In this document: positions 1 to 9,280 of the stretch, in pieces
Position numbering within the stretch: position 1 is the first letter of the stretch
How the letters are laid out: every line of letters starts with the position of its first letter
Assembly (NCBI RefSeq): GCF_014287795.1
Contig: NZ_JACOON010000006.1
Coordinates: forward strand, 124,001-188,000
Direction of reading: 5' to 3'
DNA length: 64,000 nucleotides
Source of the DNA: Christensenella tenuis
GTDB taxonomy: Bacteria > Bacillota > Clostridia > Christensenellales > Christensenellaceae
Program-made: the position numbers and the translations under genes
Notes under the pieces: generated by a model
What the model was told of the DNA's origin: nothing
Database searches by the model: none
Seen by the model: the letters and a program-made list of their open reading frames with translations, nothing else

Positions 1-3000
1 AACATCGGCGCCCGGATCGTTCCTCGTCAACGCGACCCGAACCACGAAGTCGCCGATGGCTTCCGGGTATACATACGTCTGCCCATTCGCAAGCGTGACG
101 GCGTTTTCACCGTTCGCGCCGGAGAGCAGGGTGCATGTTGCAGTGGTTCCGGCGGGGCTGTGGCTCGTTTCCGAATAGTCCATGAAGGACAGGCTGCGCA
201 GGCCCTTGATATTGTTTTTGAATGTGATAAAGCCTTCCGTCGCGCCCTCTGCAAGCTCGATTCGCCCGTTGAGCAAAGAAATGTTTTCCGACTCCAGCAC
301 TAACGCCGGGGACAGGGAATCAAAGCTTTCATATCTTGCCGCCATTCCCACGCCGGAAGAGGAATAATAGCTTTGGTTCGTGACGGTGTCCACCGTTTTG
401 ATGAAGAGGGAATGTTCCGTTTGTTCCCCATAAACAGGCGTGCCGTCCGTTTCTCGGGCCATGTTTTCGGCCAATTCGTCCGGCGTTCCGCTGCACACCA
501 GTTTGCCGTCGATATACAGCTCGCTTTCGAGGTTTGCTTGGTTCACTCCGCCGGGAATCGTGTGCTCGAAGGGTTGGATTTCGTCATGCACGTAGATTTT
601 TCCCGGTTCGGCCGCAACATTTGGAACGGGATTGGTGATATCGATGGTTTTTTCTATGGCCTTTCCTTCCCGTGACAATATGGCGTTGAAGCCCACGCTC
701 GATTGATTTTCCGCTTCGTCATAAACGGTGAACCTGAACTCATAGGTTTTTCCCTCTTCCAGATTCATGGTATTGATTTCGGCGGAATAATTCCCCGCCT
801 CATCCAGCAGTTCTTTGCGCAAGGGCAGGACTGCAAAGGGTTTTTCTGTGCCGTGTTCCCGGTATTCAAGCTTGCTTCCAAGGTAATGGCTCTCGTTCAC
901 CTCCGCTTCAAGAGGCTGGTCGTCATAGATGGTCTGCGTTCCTGATGCAGAAAGGTTTTTCAGGGCAACGACCGGCGCAGTCGCGTCCTTTTGATAGGTC
1001 ACGGCATTGGATTCAGGAGAGATGTTGCCCGCTTCGTCCACAGCGCGCACGAAAATACGGTACTCACCGTCCGGCTGCCCGGAAAGAGGGATATAAGCGC
1101 TGTTTTTAAAGCTGCTGCCTTGCTCGAGAAACATATTCGCAGTGAATTCCGTCCAGTCGATTACCGCATTGCCGGACAGGTCACGAACCGTATATTCCAG
1201 TTTTTTGATTGCATTTGTCGGATCGGTAATCACGCCGCCTGACTGCCCGCTCCACGAGATTTTGGGGTTGGCGTTCATCCATGTGGAACAATCGATCGTC
1301 AGTTTTGGCTGTTCCGGCGGAATCGCGTCCGGCAGGTAGACCGGGGACGTAAGGTTTTTTTCATTTGATACATTCCTGCTTGCGGCCTTGTCAATCGAAT
1401 AAATAACAAATTTTACATTGGTAAGGTTCAGCGGCGCGCCGCTGTCGTCTATGAGTTTTTCCCGGGGGATCGTGTAGGAATGCTGGACATTCGCGCCGCT
1501 GTGCGGCAAGCTGCGCTTCAGCTCTTTCCTGCCGCTGTACGTGTTATCCGGTTTTTGATAATAATAGAAAATTTCATAGGATTGGATCCCGCTGCCAAGG
1601 TCTGCGGGATAGTCCACCGCGCCCGTCCATTTCGCAATCACATCTTTTGTGGTTGGGTCTACGCTTGCGGTAAAGGTGGGAGGCATGCCGGGCGGGGTCG
1701 TATCCGGAAGCTGCACTTCTGCACGGCTGCATTTATCGATGCCCAGCTTTTGCCCCCACTTATTCGTTGGCTGGACCTTCAGGAAATACCGGTAATCCGT
1801 CGGCCACTGGGAATTGTTCTTTTTATATTTTGGCCGCGGATCCTGCGGGAAGTTCTGGCCGTAATCCGACCAATATACCAGATTCTGCGTCGTACCGCTG
1901 TTTGCCCCCGCAACCGCCGCCTTTTGCATGGGCTTGGAATCATAGCCGACCCCGTTCCATATGGCCATATTAAAGGTTCCGCCGATGTTGGGGCTTCCTT
2001 TGTACGGATTATTCCATGTGTAATCAAAATAGCCTTTTCCTGAATTGGTTCCGGCTCCTTTGGGCGTTACCGCCGGTTTATCCATGCTGTTGATGTAGGT
2101 CAGCACAAGAATTGGTTTGTGCCCGGTTGTTCCTTCCGATGCGGTAAACCGTTTGTAATAATTTTGCGACTCGTTCCGCTGCTTGATTAGGAATCCATTG
2201 CTTGGATTCCCGCTGATCCATTGCGCATATATCTCTGAAATATCTACTGTATTTGTCTGGCTTGCCCGCGCATTAAAATAAATCGGCGTTCCATAGACCG
2301 ACGTTGGATGATTATTCCATGTTACCGTCCCTAAATCCCACGCCGGTGACAGTGCCAGAATTTCATACGGTACTTGATCTGAACCGCCATAGCTTTCATA
2401 TAGTTTTAATTCCGCTTTTAAAAACAGGTCTGCGTTATTTCCCTTGAAGCGCTGCACATATTGCGTCCAAACTGACATCAGCCCCCGGGAGACATAAAAA
2501 GTGGCAGAGTTCCCGATTTTAAGATCCGGGTCTGTATGATAGTTGTTACCCGGATATTTTTGCGTTACGAACGTATCCGCAAACGCGGTGCTTCCCGTAT
2601 AAGTGCTTGTTACCTGCGGGTCGATCATGACGGGATAGATCAAATTCTCATTTTCAAAATAAGCGGAATCCGCCTCGATCGTCAGGATATATTCATCGCT
2701 TTCGCCGATTCGTTCGATGCTCTGCCAGACGTCTTCCGAATAATAGTCTTCCGTTCCCGAAGAATCCACCATGTTCGGCTTGGGAATGATCATTTTATGC
2801 TGTATTTCCCCTTCCGAACCATTCTTTAGGTATGCCGCATATTCTTGCTTGTCGAATAAGCGAATCGCACCTGTTTCCCATAAAACCGGAGTCAACCCTT
2901 TGAGGTTCAAAAGGTATTGGAATTTTGTGACCGACGGTTTTCCATACAGTATGATGTCTTCTTTTACTCCCGCTGTAAGCGGTTTGATTCGGACGTCTAC

Positions 3001-4026
3001 AGCCTGATCCTGCCCGAACGGGTCTTTATATATAATCGCGTCTCCCAGCACCGCCTGTTCTTCCCGCTGTTTTTCCGCTTCCAAAGCACTTTGGGATTTT
3101 CCTTCTTCTTCCGCGCGCGGAACGCCCGCTTGTTCGAAGTGCGTATCCGCTTCTATTTGCGCCTCCCCGGACGTTTCTATTTCAAAGGCCGTCTCCTGCA
3201 TTGGGGCATCTATCTGCGCTGCGGCCCCGGTTTCTTCCGCATGGCCCGTTTCTACATCCTCTGGCGCTTCCTGCAAGGCTGTATCTTCCGCCACTGGCGG
3301 TTGCGGTTTCCCGTCCGGCTCTATGGGCGCTTCTGTTTCCGGCTGCAGCGGATTCAATTCCATATCTGCCGACGCTTCCCGCGAACCCGCGTCTTCCGCC
3401 TCCAGTGGTTCCCCGTTCAGTCCTGCGGACGCTTCCATTTGCTGCTGCAACTGCGGCAAATTCAGTTCTGCGTCCTGTATTGCCCGGCGTTCCGCCTGTG
3501 CGGGCGTATCCGTCCCCTGTTTTTTCGCCTGATATCCTTCGTCCGTCAGCGCGCCGAACGAAACGGAATATTCACCGTCTACAATTTGCACGCTATATTG
3601 ATCCTGCATATCCTCCGTAAAGAAGATATCCAGCACTCCCGCTTTATTTTGGAATGCAAAATCCTCCCGGTCCAGTTGGAGGGTTTCTTCCACCGGAATC
3701 CCGGACAGGTTTTCCGTTTCCACAATGCGGTTATCTATATCCACCCATTCCCCCCGTTCATTCCTGAAACGAATGGGCTCATCGGAAAGATACATGGTTT
3801 TTGTACCGTCTTCATTCAAAAAGACCGTTTTTGCTTCCCCACGTTCCTCTTTCAATTCCCGAACCGGAACAGTTTCAAGTAATTCTTCCTGCATTTCCGG
3901 TTCCTGTTCTATTCCTTTGGCGGCAGCCCGGGAAATATGAACCGTGCCGCCTGCCGTAAACACCATTGCAAACACAAGAGTCATTGCCACAAACTGCATC
4001 CAACGCCTTTTCACCATCGTCAACAT
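1..4026 (-). CDS. Large secreted DNRLRE-type surface protein (3' end outside window)
   Basis: One frame stays open on the minus strand for 1342 codons from ATG 4026 and runs off the left edge. The start has a GGGGGCGGG ribosome site four bases upstream. Residues 1-35 form a signal peptide (KRR, hydrophobic core, AGG...SRA). An acidic, Glu/Gln/Ala/Pro-rich low-complexity stretch follows at about 130-300. A region around 490-680 has the DNRLRE pattern: ADTFV, LKIGNS, LFLKAEL, TVTWNNHP, DISEIYAQW, GFLIKQ. Repeated Ig/fibronectin-like modules with Ser-Pro-Pro and DEAGN turns come after. DNRLRE domains occur in large wall-associated and RHS-type secreted proteins. The role is not known and an adhesin, wall protein or RHS-like toxin carrier are all possible; the C-terminus would decide. 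Confidence 0.75.
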   Translation of the reverse strand, partial: MLTMVKRRWMQFVAMTLVFAMVFTAGGTVHISRAAAKGIEQEPEMQEELLETVPVRELKEERGEAKTVFLNEDGTKTMYLSDEPIRFRNERGEWVDIDNRIVETENLSGIPVEETLQLDREDFAFQNKAGVLDIFFTEDMQDQYSVQIVDGEYSVSFGALTDEGYQAKKQGTDTPAQAERRAIQDAELNLPQLQQQMEASAGLNGEPLEAEDAGSREASADMELNPLQPETEAPIEPDGKPQPPVAEDTALQEAPEDVETGHAEETGAAAQIDAPMQETAFEIETSGEAQIEADTHFEQAGVPRAEEEGKSQSALEAEKQREEQAVLGDAIIYKDPFGQDQAVDVRIKPLTAGVKEDIILYGKPSVTKFQYLLNLKGLTPVLWETGAIRLFDKQEYAAYLKNGSEGEIQHKMIIPKPNMVDSSGTEDYYSEDVWQSIERIGESDEYILTIEADSAYFENENLIYPVMIDPQVTSTYTGSTAFADTFVTQKYPGNNYHTDPDLKIGNSATFYVSRGLMSVWTQYVQRFKGNNADLFLKAELKLYESYGGSDQVPYEILALSPAWDLGTVTWNNHPTSVYGTPIYFNARASQTNTVDISEIYAQWISGNPSNGFLIKQRNESQNYYKRFTASEGTTGHKPILVLTYINSMDKPAVTPKGAGTNSGKGYFDYTWNNPYKGSPNIGGTFNMAIWNGVGYDSKPMQKAAVAGANSGTTQNLVYWSDYGQNFPQDPRPKYKKNNSQWPTDYRYFLKVQPTNKWGQKLGIDKCSRAEVQLPDTTPPGMPPTFTASVDPTTKDVIAKWTGAVDYPADLGSGIQSYEIFYYYQKPDNTYSGRKELKRSLPHSGANVQHSYTIPREKLIDDSGAPLNLTNVKFVIYSIDKAASRNVSNEKNLTSPVYLPDAIPPEQPKLTIDCSTWMNANPKISWSGQSGGVITDPTNAIKKLEYTVRDLSGNAVIDWTEFTANMFLEQGSSFKNSAYIPLSGQPDGEYRIFVRAVDEAGNISPESNAVTYQKDATAPVVALKNLSASGTQTIYDDQPLEAEVNESHYLGSKLEYREHGTEKPFAVLPLRKELLDEAGNYSAEINTMNLEEGKTYEFRFTVYDEAENQSSVGFNAILSREGKAIEKTIDITNPVPNVAAEPGKIYVHDEIQPFEHTIPGGVNQANLESELYIDGKLVCSGTPDELAENMARETDGTPVYGEQTEHSLFIKTVDTVTNQSYYSSSGVGMAARYESFDSLSPALVLESENISLLNGRIELAEGATEGFITFKNNIKGLRSLSFMDYSETSHSPAGTTATCTLLSGANGENAVTLANGQTYVYPEAIGDFVVRVALTRNDPGADV

Positions 4027-4424
4027 TTTCCCGCCCCCACATTATGTTATTTTTTAGACCTGCAATTGATTCGAAAAAAAGCAAAACAAAAACATACTAA
4101 ACTGTTGCTACCTGAAAAAATTTAATTAGGGATATAGCCTTCGTTTGAAAAAATTTATGTTCCTAGATATAAATATTTAGTGACTTCCTATTACTTCGAC
4201 CATAACAGGAGGGGCATCTTTTGTCAACGTATGTATTCTTACTTGTTTTAACTGATTTTTATATATTTTAACTGTTTTTTAAAAATGCTATACAGAGGCA
4301 TTCCCATTTGATATGATGAGGATAATTTCAAGCACGAATTTGATTTCCGGGCGACAACATCATTTGAGAAAAGGAGTGCTGCACTTGCCTTCCGGCAAGA
4401 GATCACCTGCCAGCGAAAATTCCT
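4027..4424. other. AT-rich divergent intergenic region
   Basis: This 398-bp spacer separates the minus-strand surface protein from the plus-strand binding protein and must hold both promoters. The best plus-strand candidate is an extended -10, TGCTATACA at 4286-4294, with a weak TTTAAC about 16 bases upstream. No hairpin, riboswitch or small ORF with a credible ribosome site was seen. Confidence 0.4.
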
Positions 4425-5372
4425 ATGAAAAAGAAACGCATTCTTATTTTGATCGGTATTGTTTGTATCGCTGCCGTGCTGCTCGTTTTGGCTTTTTCAA
4501 CCGGAGTCTTCGGGATTCCTGATATGAATGCCGTTACGGTTGGGTTCATTAATCCCAATAGCAACGACACGTATTACAGCATGGTTGAATCCGCCCTTAG
4601 GGCGGCGGTGGAAGAAAAAAACCATGAGTTTATTTCTCTGGACGCCGGCGGGGACAATTCCGCAATTTATGTCAATGCGGAGATGCTCGAAAACCGGCAT
4701 GTGGATGTAATTGTTACGTTCAATGATATGACACGTTTCCCGAGCGACGCCGCTGACTTTTTAGCGGAAGCGGGCACGCCGTTTATTGTGCTGGATAATC
4801 CGCTCGTGGGGGCCGTTTACTGTGGATTTGACCATAGTTCAGCCGGAGAAAAGCTGGGGAAACAGCTTGCATCAAGTGCGCAAAAGCAGCTTGGCGGCGC
4901 CGATCTGATCCTGTCACTGCAGGCGGCAGCACCCGGTTATGCACAGAACGTACGGGCCGAAGCTGCCCTTGAGGCGTTGAAAGTCAAGACCGGCATCAAC
5001 GAAGATTACATGGTTTCCGTTGCATCAGCCGCCGATGAAAAAAGCGTTACCGCACAGTTGAAAACGATCTTTGAAGACAGCCCTTCCTTGGGGAAAATAG
5101 TAATCGTCTGTGAAAATGACCAATATGCAAAAGCGGCTTTGGCCGCCGCAGAAACGCTGAATTATTCGGATCAAGTAGTTATTGGCAGTTTCAGCGACGG
5201 CATGGACTTTGCTGCCGCAGACAATTTCAAGGCAGGGAAAAACGCTTGGGTATGTTCTGTTCTTCTTCCACCGGATGATTTAACGCAGCATCTGTCCCAA
5301 ACAGTTTTTAAGGCAGTTAAAGACAAGGATTTATCCGATTGTATTATCGATACCAAATTATTAACGCATTAG
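4425..5372 (+). CDS. Sugar-type periplasmic-binding-fold protein (Peripla_BP_4 like)
   Basis: The 315-residue protein has an N-terminal hydrophobic segment (residues 5-28) but no lipobox cysteine, so it is probably membrane-anchored or released. From about residue 38 it follows the RbsB/Peripla_BP_4 pattern: VGFINPNSNDTYYSMV, a first lobe with VDVIVTFNDM, FIVLDNPL at the hinge, SAGEKLGKQLA, then VVIGSFSDG. Family members bind sugars or autoinducer-like ligands and pass them to an ABC transporter or sensor. No ATPase, permease or kinase gene lies next to it, so it is an orphan. A LacI-type regulator is excluded because there is no HTH and there is a membrane segment. The ligand cannot be inferred. 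Confidence 0.7.
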   Translation: MKKKRILILIGIVCIAAVLLVLAFSTGVFGIPDMNAVTVGFINPNSNDTYYSMVESALRAAVEEKNHEFISLDAGGDNSAIYVNAEMLENRHVDVIVTFNDMTRFPSDAADFLAEAGTPFIVLDNPLVGAVYCGFDHSSAGEKLGKQLASSAQKQLGGADLILSLQAAAPGYAQNVRAEAALEALKVKTGINEDYMVSVASAADEKSVTAQLKTIFEDSPSLGKIVIVCENDQYAKAALAAAETLNYSDQVVIGSFSDGMDFAAADNFKAGKNAWVCSVLLPPDDLTQHLSQTVFKAVKDKDLSDCIIDTKLLTH

Positions 5373-5442
5373 ACAAAATTAAGCGGCAAAAAATCCTCCG
5401 GCATATTCGCTTAGTGGATTTTCGCGCTTCATGCGTGTACCA

Positions 5443-5668
5443 TTGACGCAAAATAGATGCAGGTAAAACGAGACCCCTACGAAACTCGAATGAAGCGTTA
5501 GCAAAAGGGGTTCGGTGGGGAAAGTGGTATGATGGAGCGCACTATCTTTTGTGCCGAGAAAAAAAGATGGCGGAAGCGGAAATGGACTTAAATTTCCTTG
5601 CATACAACCTGAAACGTGCAATCAATATGGTGGGAACGAGGAAACTGTTGGAAGCGGTGCGGGGATGA
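5443..5668 (+). pseudogene. 3' remnant of an IS transposase
   Basis: Read in one frame to the TGA at 5666-5668, the segment ends with WYDGAHYLLCREKKMAEAEM followed by LNFLAYNLKRAINMVG. This is the C-terminal signature of IS1182-like DDE transposases (aromatic-Asp-Gly, charged, then NLKRAIN). The frame is closed by a stop just upstream of 5443 and no catalytic DDE core or terminal inverted repeat is visible. It is a decayed fossil of an insertion between the binding protein and tRNA-Ser. Confidence 0.6.
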
Positions 5669-5841
5669 TATCTCCGCCCTCCATTTCGCGCGCAGGGCCA
5701 TTTGGAAACAGACCTTGAAAACCGTTTAAAAAGCGGTTTTTTAAACAAATTGCGGCAGAAAAGGAGGGATAGCTCCCGCTTCCCTGTGGCCGCGTTCGCA
5801 TGAACCCTCGAGGCTTCGAACCTTCCTAATTTCGTTACAAC

Positions 5842-5872
5842 AAAAAAGCCTACGCTTCGCGTAGGCTTTTTT
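5842..5872. terminator. Bidirectional intrinsic terminator behind tRNA-Ser
   Basis: An 8-bp perfect stem GCCTACGC/GCGTAGGC closes a TTC loop. It is flanked by AAAAAA on the left and TTTTTT on the right, so it works on both strands. On the minus strand it sits directly 3' of the tRNA gene. Confidence 0.85.
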
Positions 5873-5876
5873 ATTG

Positions 5877-5968
5877 TGGCGGAAAGGGAGGGATTCGAAC
5901 CCTCGGAACGCTATTAACGTTCACACGATTTCCAATCGTGCGCCTTAGGCCAGCTCAGCCACCTTTCC
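5877..5968 (-). tRNA. tRNA-Ser (anticodon GGA)
   Basis: On the minus strand a GGAAAGG acceptor arm pairs with CCTTTCC followed by a discriminator G and an encoded CCA (5877-5879). The anticodon stem CACGA/TCGTG encloses TTGGAAA, giving anticodon GGA. A T-arm with GGTTCGAATCC and a long variable arm typical of class II serine tRNAs are present. The terminator at 5842 follows. Confidence 0.95.
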
Positions 5969-6037
5969 ATCCGTTACAGCATTAATGATTTTACCACAAA
6001 TAATTCGTGAGGACAAGGCATTTTTTATTCTTTTCTG

Positions 6038-6066
6038 CTGACAAATTTTTCTGTCTGTGCTATAAT
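6038..6066 (+). promoter_or_regulatory. Sigma-A promoter of the glycyl radical enzyme operon
   Basis: CTGACA at 6038-6043, a 17-bp spacer and an extended -10 TGCTATAAT ending at 6066. It lies just upstream of the GGAGG site at 6096-6100. Because it is inside the longer open frame beginning near 6007, it argues for translation starting at 6109. Confidence 0.75.
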
Positions 6067-6108
6067 ACCTATAATCCCTCAGAAAATTTCATACTGGAGG
6101 ATCCAGCC

Positions 6109-8391
6109 ATGTCTGAACCTAGCATTGCCGTAAAGAATTTGCTCGACCATTTCAGCGATAATTATGATGACGAAAGTCTTACCCTGCGCAAAAATATTTA
6201 CCGGGAAACGTATCTGGAATTTGCAGATCAAAGCACATACTATAAGCAAGCCCAGGCGTATGCGCGTTTTCTCGCGCAAAAGCCCGTATGTGTGCATCCT
6301 TACGACCTGCTTGCCGGGCAAATCCAGCACCATAATTTTACGGGCTCCATGCCCGCCAAATTCGCAGACGATTTTGATCCCCGCGAACATCCTGTGCCGC
6401 GCGAACCATCGGTGGACGACGCGCGCATCGAATGGGAGGCGTGCGCGCCTTACCTCGCGGACGCGCCGCAGGAAGACAGGGACGCCGCATACAGCCTCGT
6501 TTCCGGGGTGGCAGGCGGCCTTTATACCCACACCTCTATCGGTCATGTAATCACAGGCTTTCGCAAGGTTGCGCATACGGGATGGAACGGTTTACTCGAG
6601 GAAATCGAATCGTCCCTTGCCGATTCTGGAAAAAACGCGGAACAGCGCGATTACCTTTGCGCAATGAAAACCGTCCTTACCGCCGCGCAAAATTATATCC
6701 TGCGCTATGCCCGCGCCGCCGGGGATACGATAAAAGACGCACAATCGGAAACCCAGGCGCAGAACCTTGCGCGCATTGCGGACGCATGCAGGCGGCTTGC
6801 CCAGGGGCCCGCTTCTTCCTTTTTCGAGGCAGTCCAGTCAACGGTCCTTTTGCAGGAACTTGTCACCATGGAAATCCTTTCCGGCTCTATGTCTCTCGGG
6901 CGTATGGACCAGCTTTTCGGCCCCTATTATGAGGCCGATCTTGCAGCGGGGCGCATCACGGCGGAAGAAGCGCAGGAATTGATCCACGCATGGCGTATTA
7001 AGCTTGCCGGGCTTGTAAACGGCTACCAGAATGTAGCGATCGGCGGATGCGACCGTGACGGGAATTTTTTTGCAAACGATATTACGCGCATGATTTTGCG
7101 CTCCACGCACGACGTGCGGCTCGACCAGCCCCTTCTTTCCATGCGTTACAGCAGGAAAATGGACGACGCGCTTTGGGAGGAAACCCTGCGCGTCATCGAG
7201 ACCGGAAATGGATTCCCCGCGTTGTTCAGCGACGGCGCGATCATCAAATCCCGCGTGGACGCCGGTGTTCCCGCGGATGACGCATGGGATTACGGCCTTG
7301 TCGGATGCGTGGAACCGTGCATCCAAGGCCGCGAATATTCCAACACTGAACAAATGCGGCTCAACTGGCCTCTGGTACTCGAGCTGATGCTCCATGGAGG
7401 AAAAACCTTGCGGACGGGCGAGGCGTTTCCTTTGGCGAATATCCGCAATTTAGACGAAATCCAAACGTTTGGCGAGTTCCTTTCCTGGTTTAAAAGCGAA
7501 CTGGCCTTCCACATCCAAAGGGGAGCGCATGCCGTTAATGTAATCGACACAGTGTATCACAAAGCTTTTCCTTCCATCCTGCTCTCCGCAACTCTTGATG
7601 ATTGTATCATGCGCGGGCAGGACGCGGGAGCGGGCGGTGCGAAATACCGTTTTTCCACTTTCAGCAACACAGGTATGGCAAACGCGGTGGATTCCCTGCT
7701 CGCTATAAAACAAATGGTGTTCGAAAACGGTATGGTGACGCTGCCGGAACTGGCTTGTATTCTCGCGCGGGACTTTAAAGGCCAGGAGAAGCTTCGCCTG
7801 TACGCCGCGAACCGCTGCCCCAAATTCGGCAATGGCGACCCCGGGGCGGACGGCCTTATGCAGGAACTGGTAGACTTTGCAAGCGGCATCATCACAAATA
7901 TCAAGAATACACGCGGCTTCCATTTCCTGCCCAGTTACTACAGCGTATACCATCACGCGTCTATGGGCTGGATGACGGGCGCGACGGCGGACGGACGGCA
8001 CGCGGGCGTATCTCTCGCAAACGCGCTTTCCCCCGTGCAGGGCGCGGACAGCAAAGGGCCGACCGCCGTAATTGGCGCCGTGACCCGCTGCGACCATACG
8101 AAGTTTGGCAACGGTATGGTGCTCGATCTCAAATTCTCCCCGAGCTTTTTCCACAATCCGGTTCACCGGGCAAATTTCCGTTCAATGATCGATACGTATT
8201 TTGACCAAGGCGGTATGGAGATTCAGATGAACGTTATCGACCGCGAAACTTTGACCGCCGCGCAGAAGGAACCGGAAAAATACAAAAACCTTATTGTGCG
8301 CGTATCTGGGTTCAGCGCTTATTTCGTGACGCTCAACCGTACGCTTCAGGACGAGATCATCGCGCGTACGCAATACGACGGCATGGGCTAA
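6109..8391 (+). CDS. Glycyl radical enzyme (PFL-like family, substrate unknown)
   Basis: The 760-residue protein shows the two hallmarks of glycyl radical enzymes: an active-site loop with Cys400 and Glu402 in VGCVEP, and a C-terminal radical loop RVSGFSAYF with Gly734. The Gly is oxidised to a radical by the activase encoded four bases downstream, and the Cys thiyl radical then attacks the substrate. The Cys-Val-Glu-Pro arrangement is that of the dehydratase/lyase branch (glycerol and diol dehydratases, choline lyase, hydroxyproline dehydratase) rather than of classical pyruvate formate-lyase, which has a Cys-Cys pair. No shell, transporter or microcompartment gene adjoins it to name the substrate. 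ATG 6109 was chosen for its GGAGG site and the promoter upstream; the frame stays open to 6007. Confidence 0.9.
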   Translation: MSEPSIAVKNLLDHFSDNYDDESLTLRKNIYRETYLEFADQSTYYKQAQAYARFLAQKPVCVHPYDLLAGQIQHHNFTGSMPAKFADDFDPREHPVPREPSVDDARIEWEACAPYLADAPQEDRDAAYSLVSGVAGGLYTHTSIGHVITGFRKVAHTGWNGLLEEIESSLADSGKNAEQRDYLCAMKTVLTAAQNYILRYARAAGDTIKDAQSETQAQNLARIADACRRLAQGPASSFFEAVQSTVLLQELVTMEILSGSMSLGRMDQLFGPYYEADLAAGRITAEEAQELIHAWRIKLAGLVNGYQNVAIGGCDRDGNFFANDITRMILRSTHDVRLDQPLLSMRYSRKMDDALWEETLRVIETGNGFPALFSDGAIIKSRVDAGVPADDAWDYGLVGCVEPCIQGREYSNTEQMRLNWPLVLELMLHGGKTLRTGEAFPLANIRNLDEIQTFGEFLSWFKSELAFHIQRGAHAVNVIDTVYHKAFPSILLSATLDDCIMRGQDAGAGGAKYRFSTFSNTGMANAVDSLLAIKQMVFENGMVTLPELACILARDFKGQEKLRLYAANRCPKFGNGDPGADGLMQELVDFASGIITNIKNTRGFHFLPSYYSVYHHASMGWMTGATADGRHAGVSLANALSPVQGADSKGPTAVIGAVTRCDHTKFGNGMVLDLKFSPSFFHNPVHRANFRSMIDTYFDQGGMEIQMNVIDRETLTAAQKEPEKYKNLIVRVSGFSAYFVTLNRTLQDEIIARTQYDGMG

Positions 8392-8395
8392 TCTT

Positions 8396-9280
8396 ATGCA
8401 AACGGCGATTACCGACATCCAGAAATTCTCGCTCGACGACGGGCCCGGCATCCGTACCACCGTATTTTTCAAGGGCTGCCCCCTGGCGTGCAAATGGTGC
8501 CACAATCCGGAGTGTATTCGGCTGGACGCACAGCTTCGTTTTGCCAAAAACCTGTGCTCCCACTGCGGCACATGCGCGTCCGTATGCCGCAGCGGGGTAT
8601 TCGGCGCAGACGGAACGATCCGATTTGCAAAATGTACGGCATGCGGGAAATGTGCAGAAGAATGCCCTTCCCGCGCCCTCACAATGGCCGGAAAACAATA
8701 TACGGTGGATATGCTTTTGCCTGAGCTTCTGGCAGACCGGGCTTTTTATGAAAATTCAGGGGGCGGAGTAACTTTTTCAGGAGGTGAGCCGCTCCTCCAT
8801 GCTTCGTTTATCGCGCGGGCAGCGCAGGAACTGAAAAAAAGCGGCGTTTCCGTCGCGGTCGATACCTGCGGGGACGTTCCTTTTGAATCCATCGAAGCGC
8901 TTCTCCCGCTGGCAGATTTATTTTTATATGATATCAAGGCCTTTTCTTCCGGCCTGCATAAAGCGCTTACCGGGCGCGGCAACGCACGTATTATCGAAAA
9001 TTTCAAACGACTGCAAAAAAGTGGAGCGCGCATCTGGGTACGAATTCCGCTGGTTGCCGGAGTAAACGATTCCGCTAAAGAGGTGGAACATACCGCAAGG
9101 CTGCTGCACGATTTTCCCGTAGAGCTCGTTGAGCTTTTGCCCTATCACAATTACGGTGCCTCTAAATATGGAGCACTCGGCCTTTCCTATCCGGGAGAAG
9201 GATTTAGCGCGCCCACGCCCGAAGCCCTTGGAATGCTTGCCGGGCTTTTCCCGTGCAGCGTGCGCATCAAGGAGCAATGA
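8396..9280 (+). CDS. Glycyl radical enzyme activase (radical SAM)
   Basis: This 294-residue protein carries the radical-SAM motif CPLACKWC (Cys28, Cys32, Cys35). Two ferredoxin-type Cys clusters follow (CSHCGTCASVC and CTACGKCAEEC, residues 50-90), the insert found in activases of dehydratase-type glycyl radical enzymes. The SAM-binding GGEP motif is present as FSGGEPLL. It installs the glycyl radical on the enzyme encoded immediately upstream, and the 4-base gap implies one operon. The start ATG follows the upstream stop directly, so translational coupling is likely. Its 3' end overlaps the convergent ATPase gene by 14 bases. Confidence 0.93.
   Translation: MQTAITDIQKFSLDDGPGIRTTVFFKGCPLACKWCHNPECIRLDAQLRFAKNLCSHCGTCASVCRSGVFGADGTIRFAKCTACGKCAEECPSRALTMAGKQYTVDMLLPELLADRAFYENSGGGVTFSGGEPLLHASFIARAAQELKKSGVSVAVDTCGDVPFESIEALLPLADLFLYDIKAFSSGLHKALTGRGNARIIENFKRLQKSGARIWVRIPLVAGVNDSAKEVEHTARLLHDFPVELVELLPYHNYGASKYGALGLSYPGEGFSAPTPEALGMLAGLFPCSVRIKEQ

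Noticed and set aside
6007..6108. N-terminal extension of the glycyl radical enzyme
   Set aside because: A near-consensus promoter and a GGAGG site lie inside it, so translation starts at 6109.
7450..8166. 238-codon minus-strand frame
   Set aside because: Antisense to the glycyl radical enzyme; no ribosome site and no recognisable domain.
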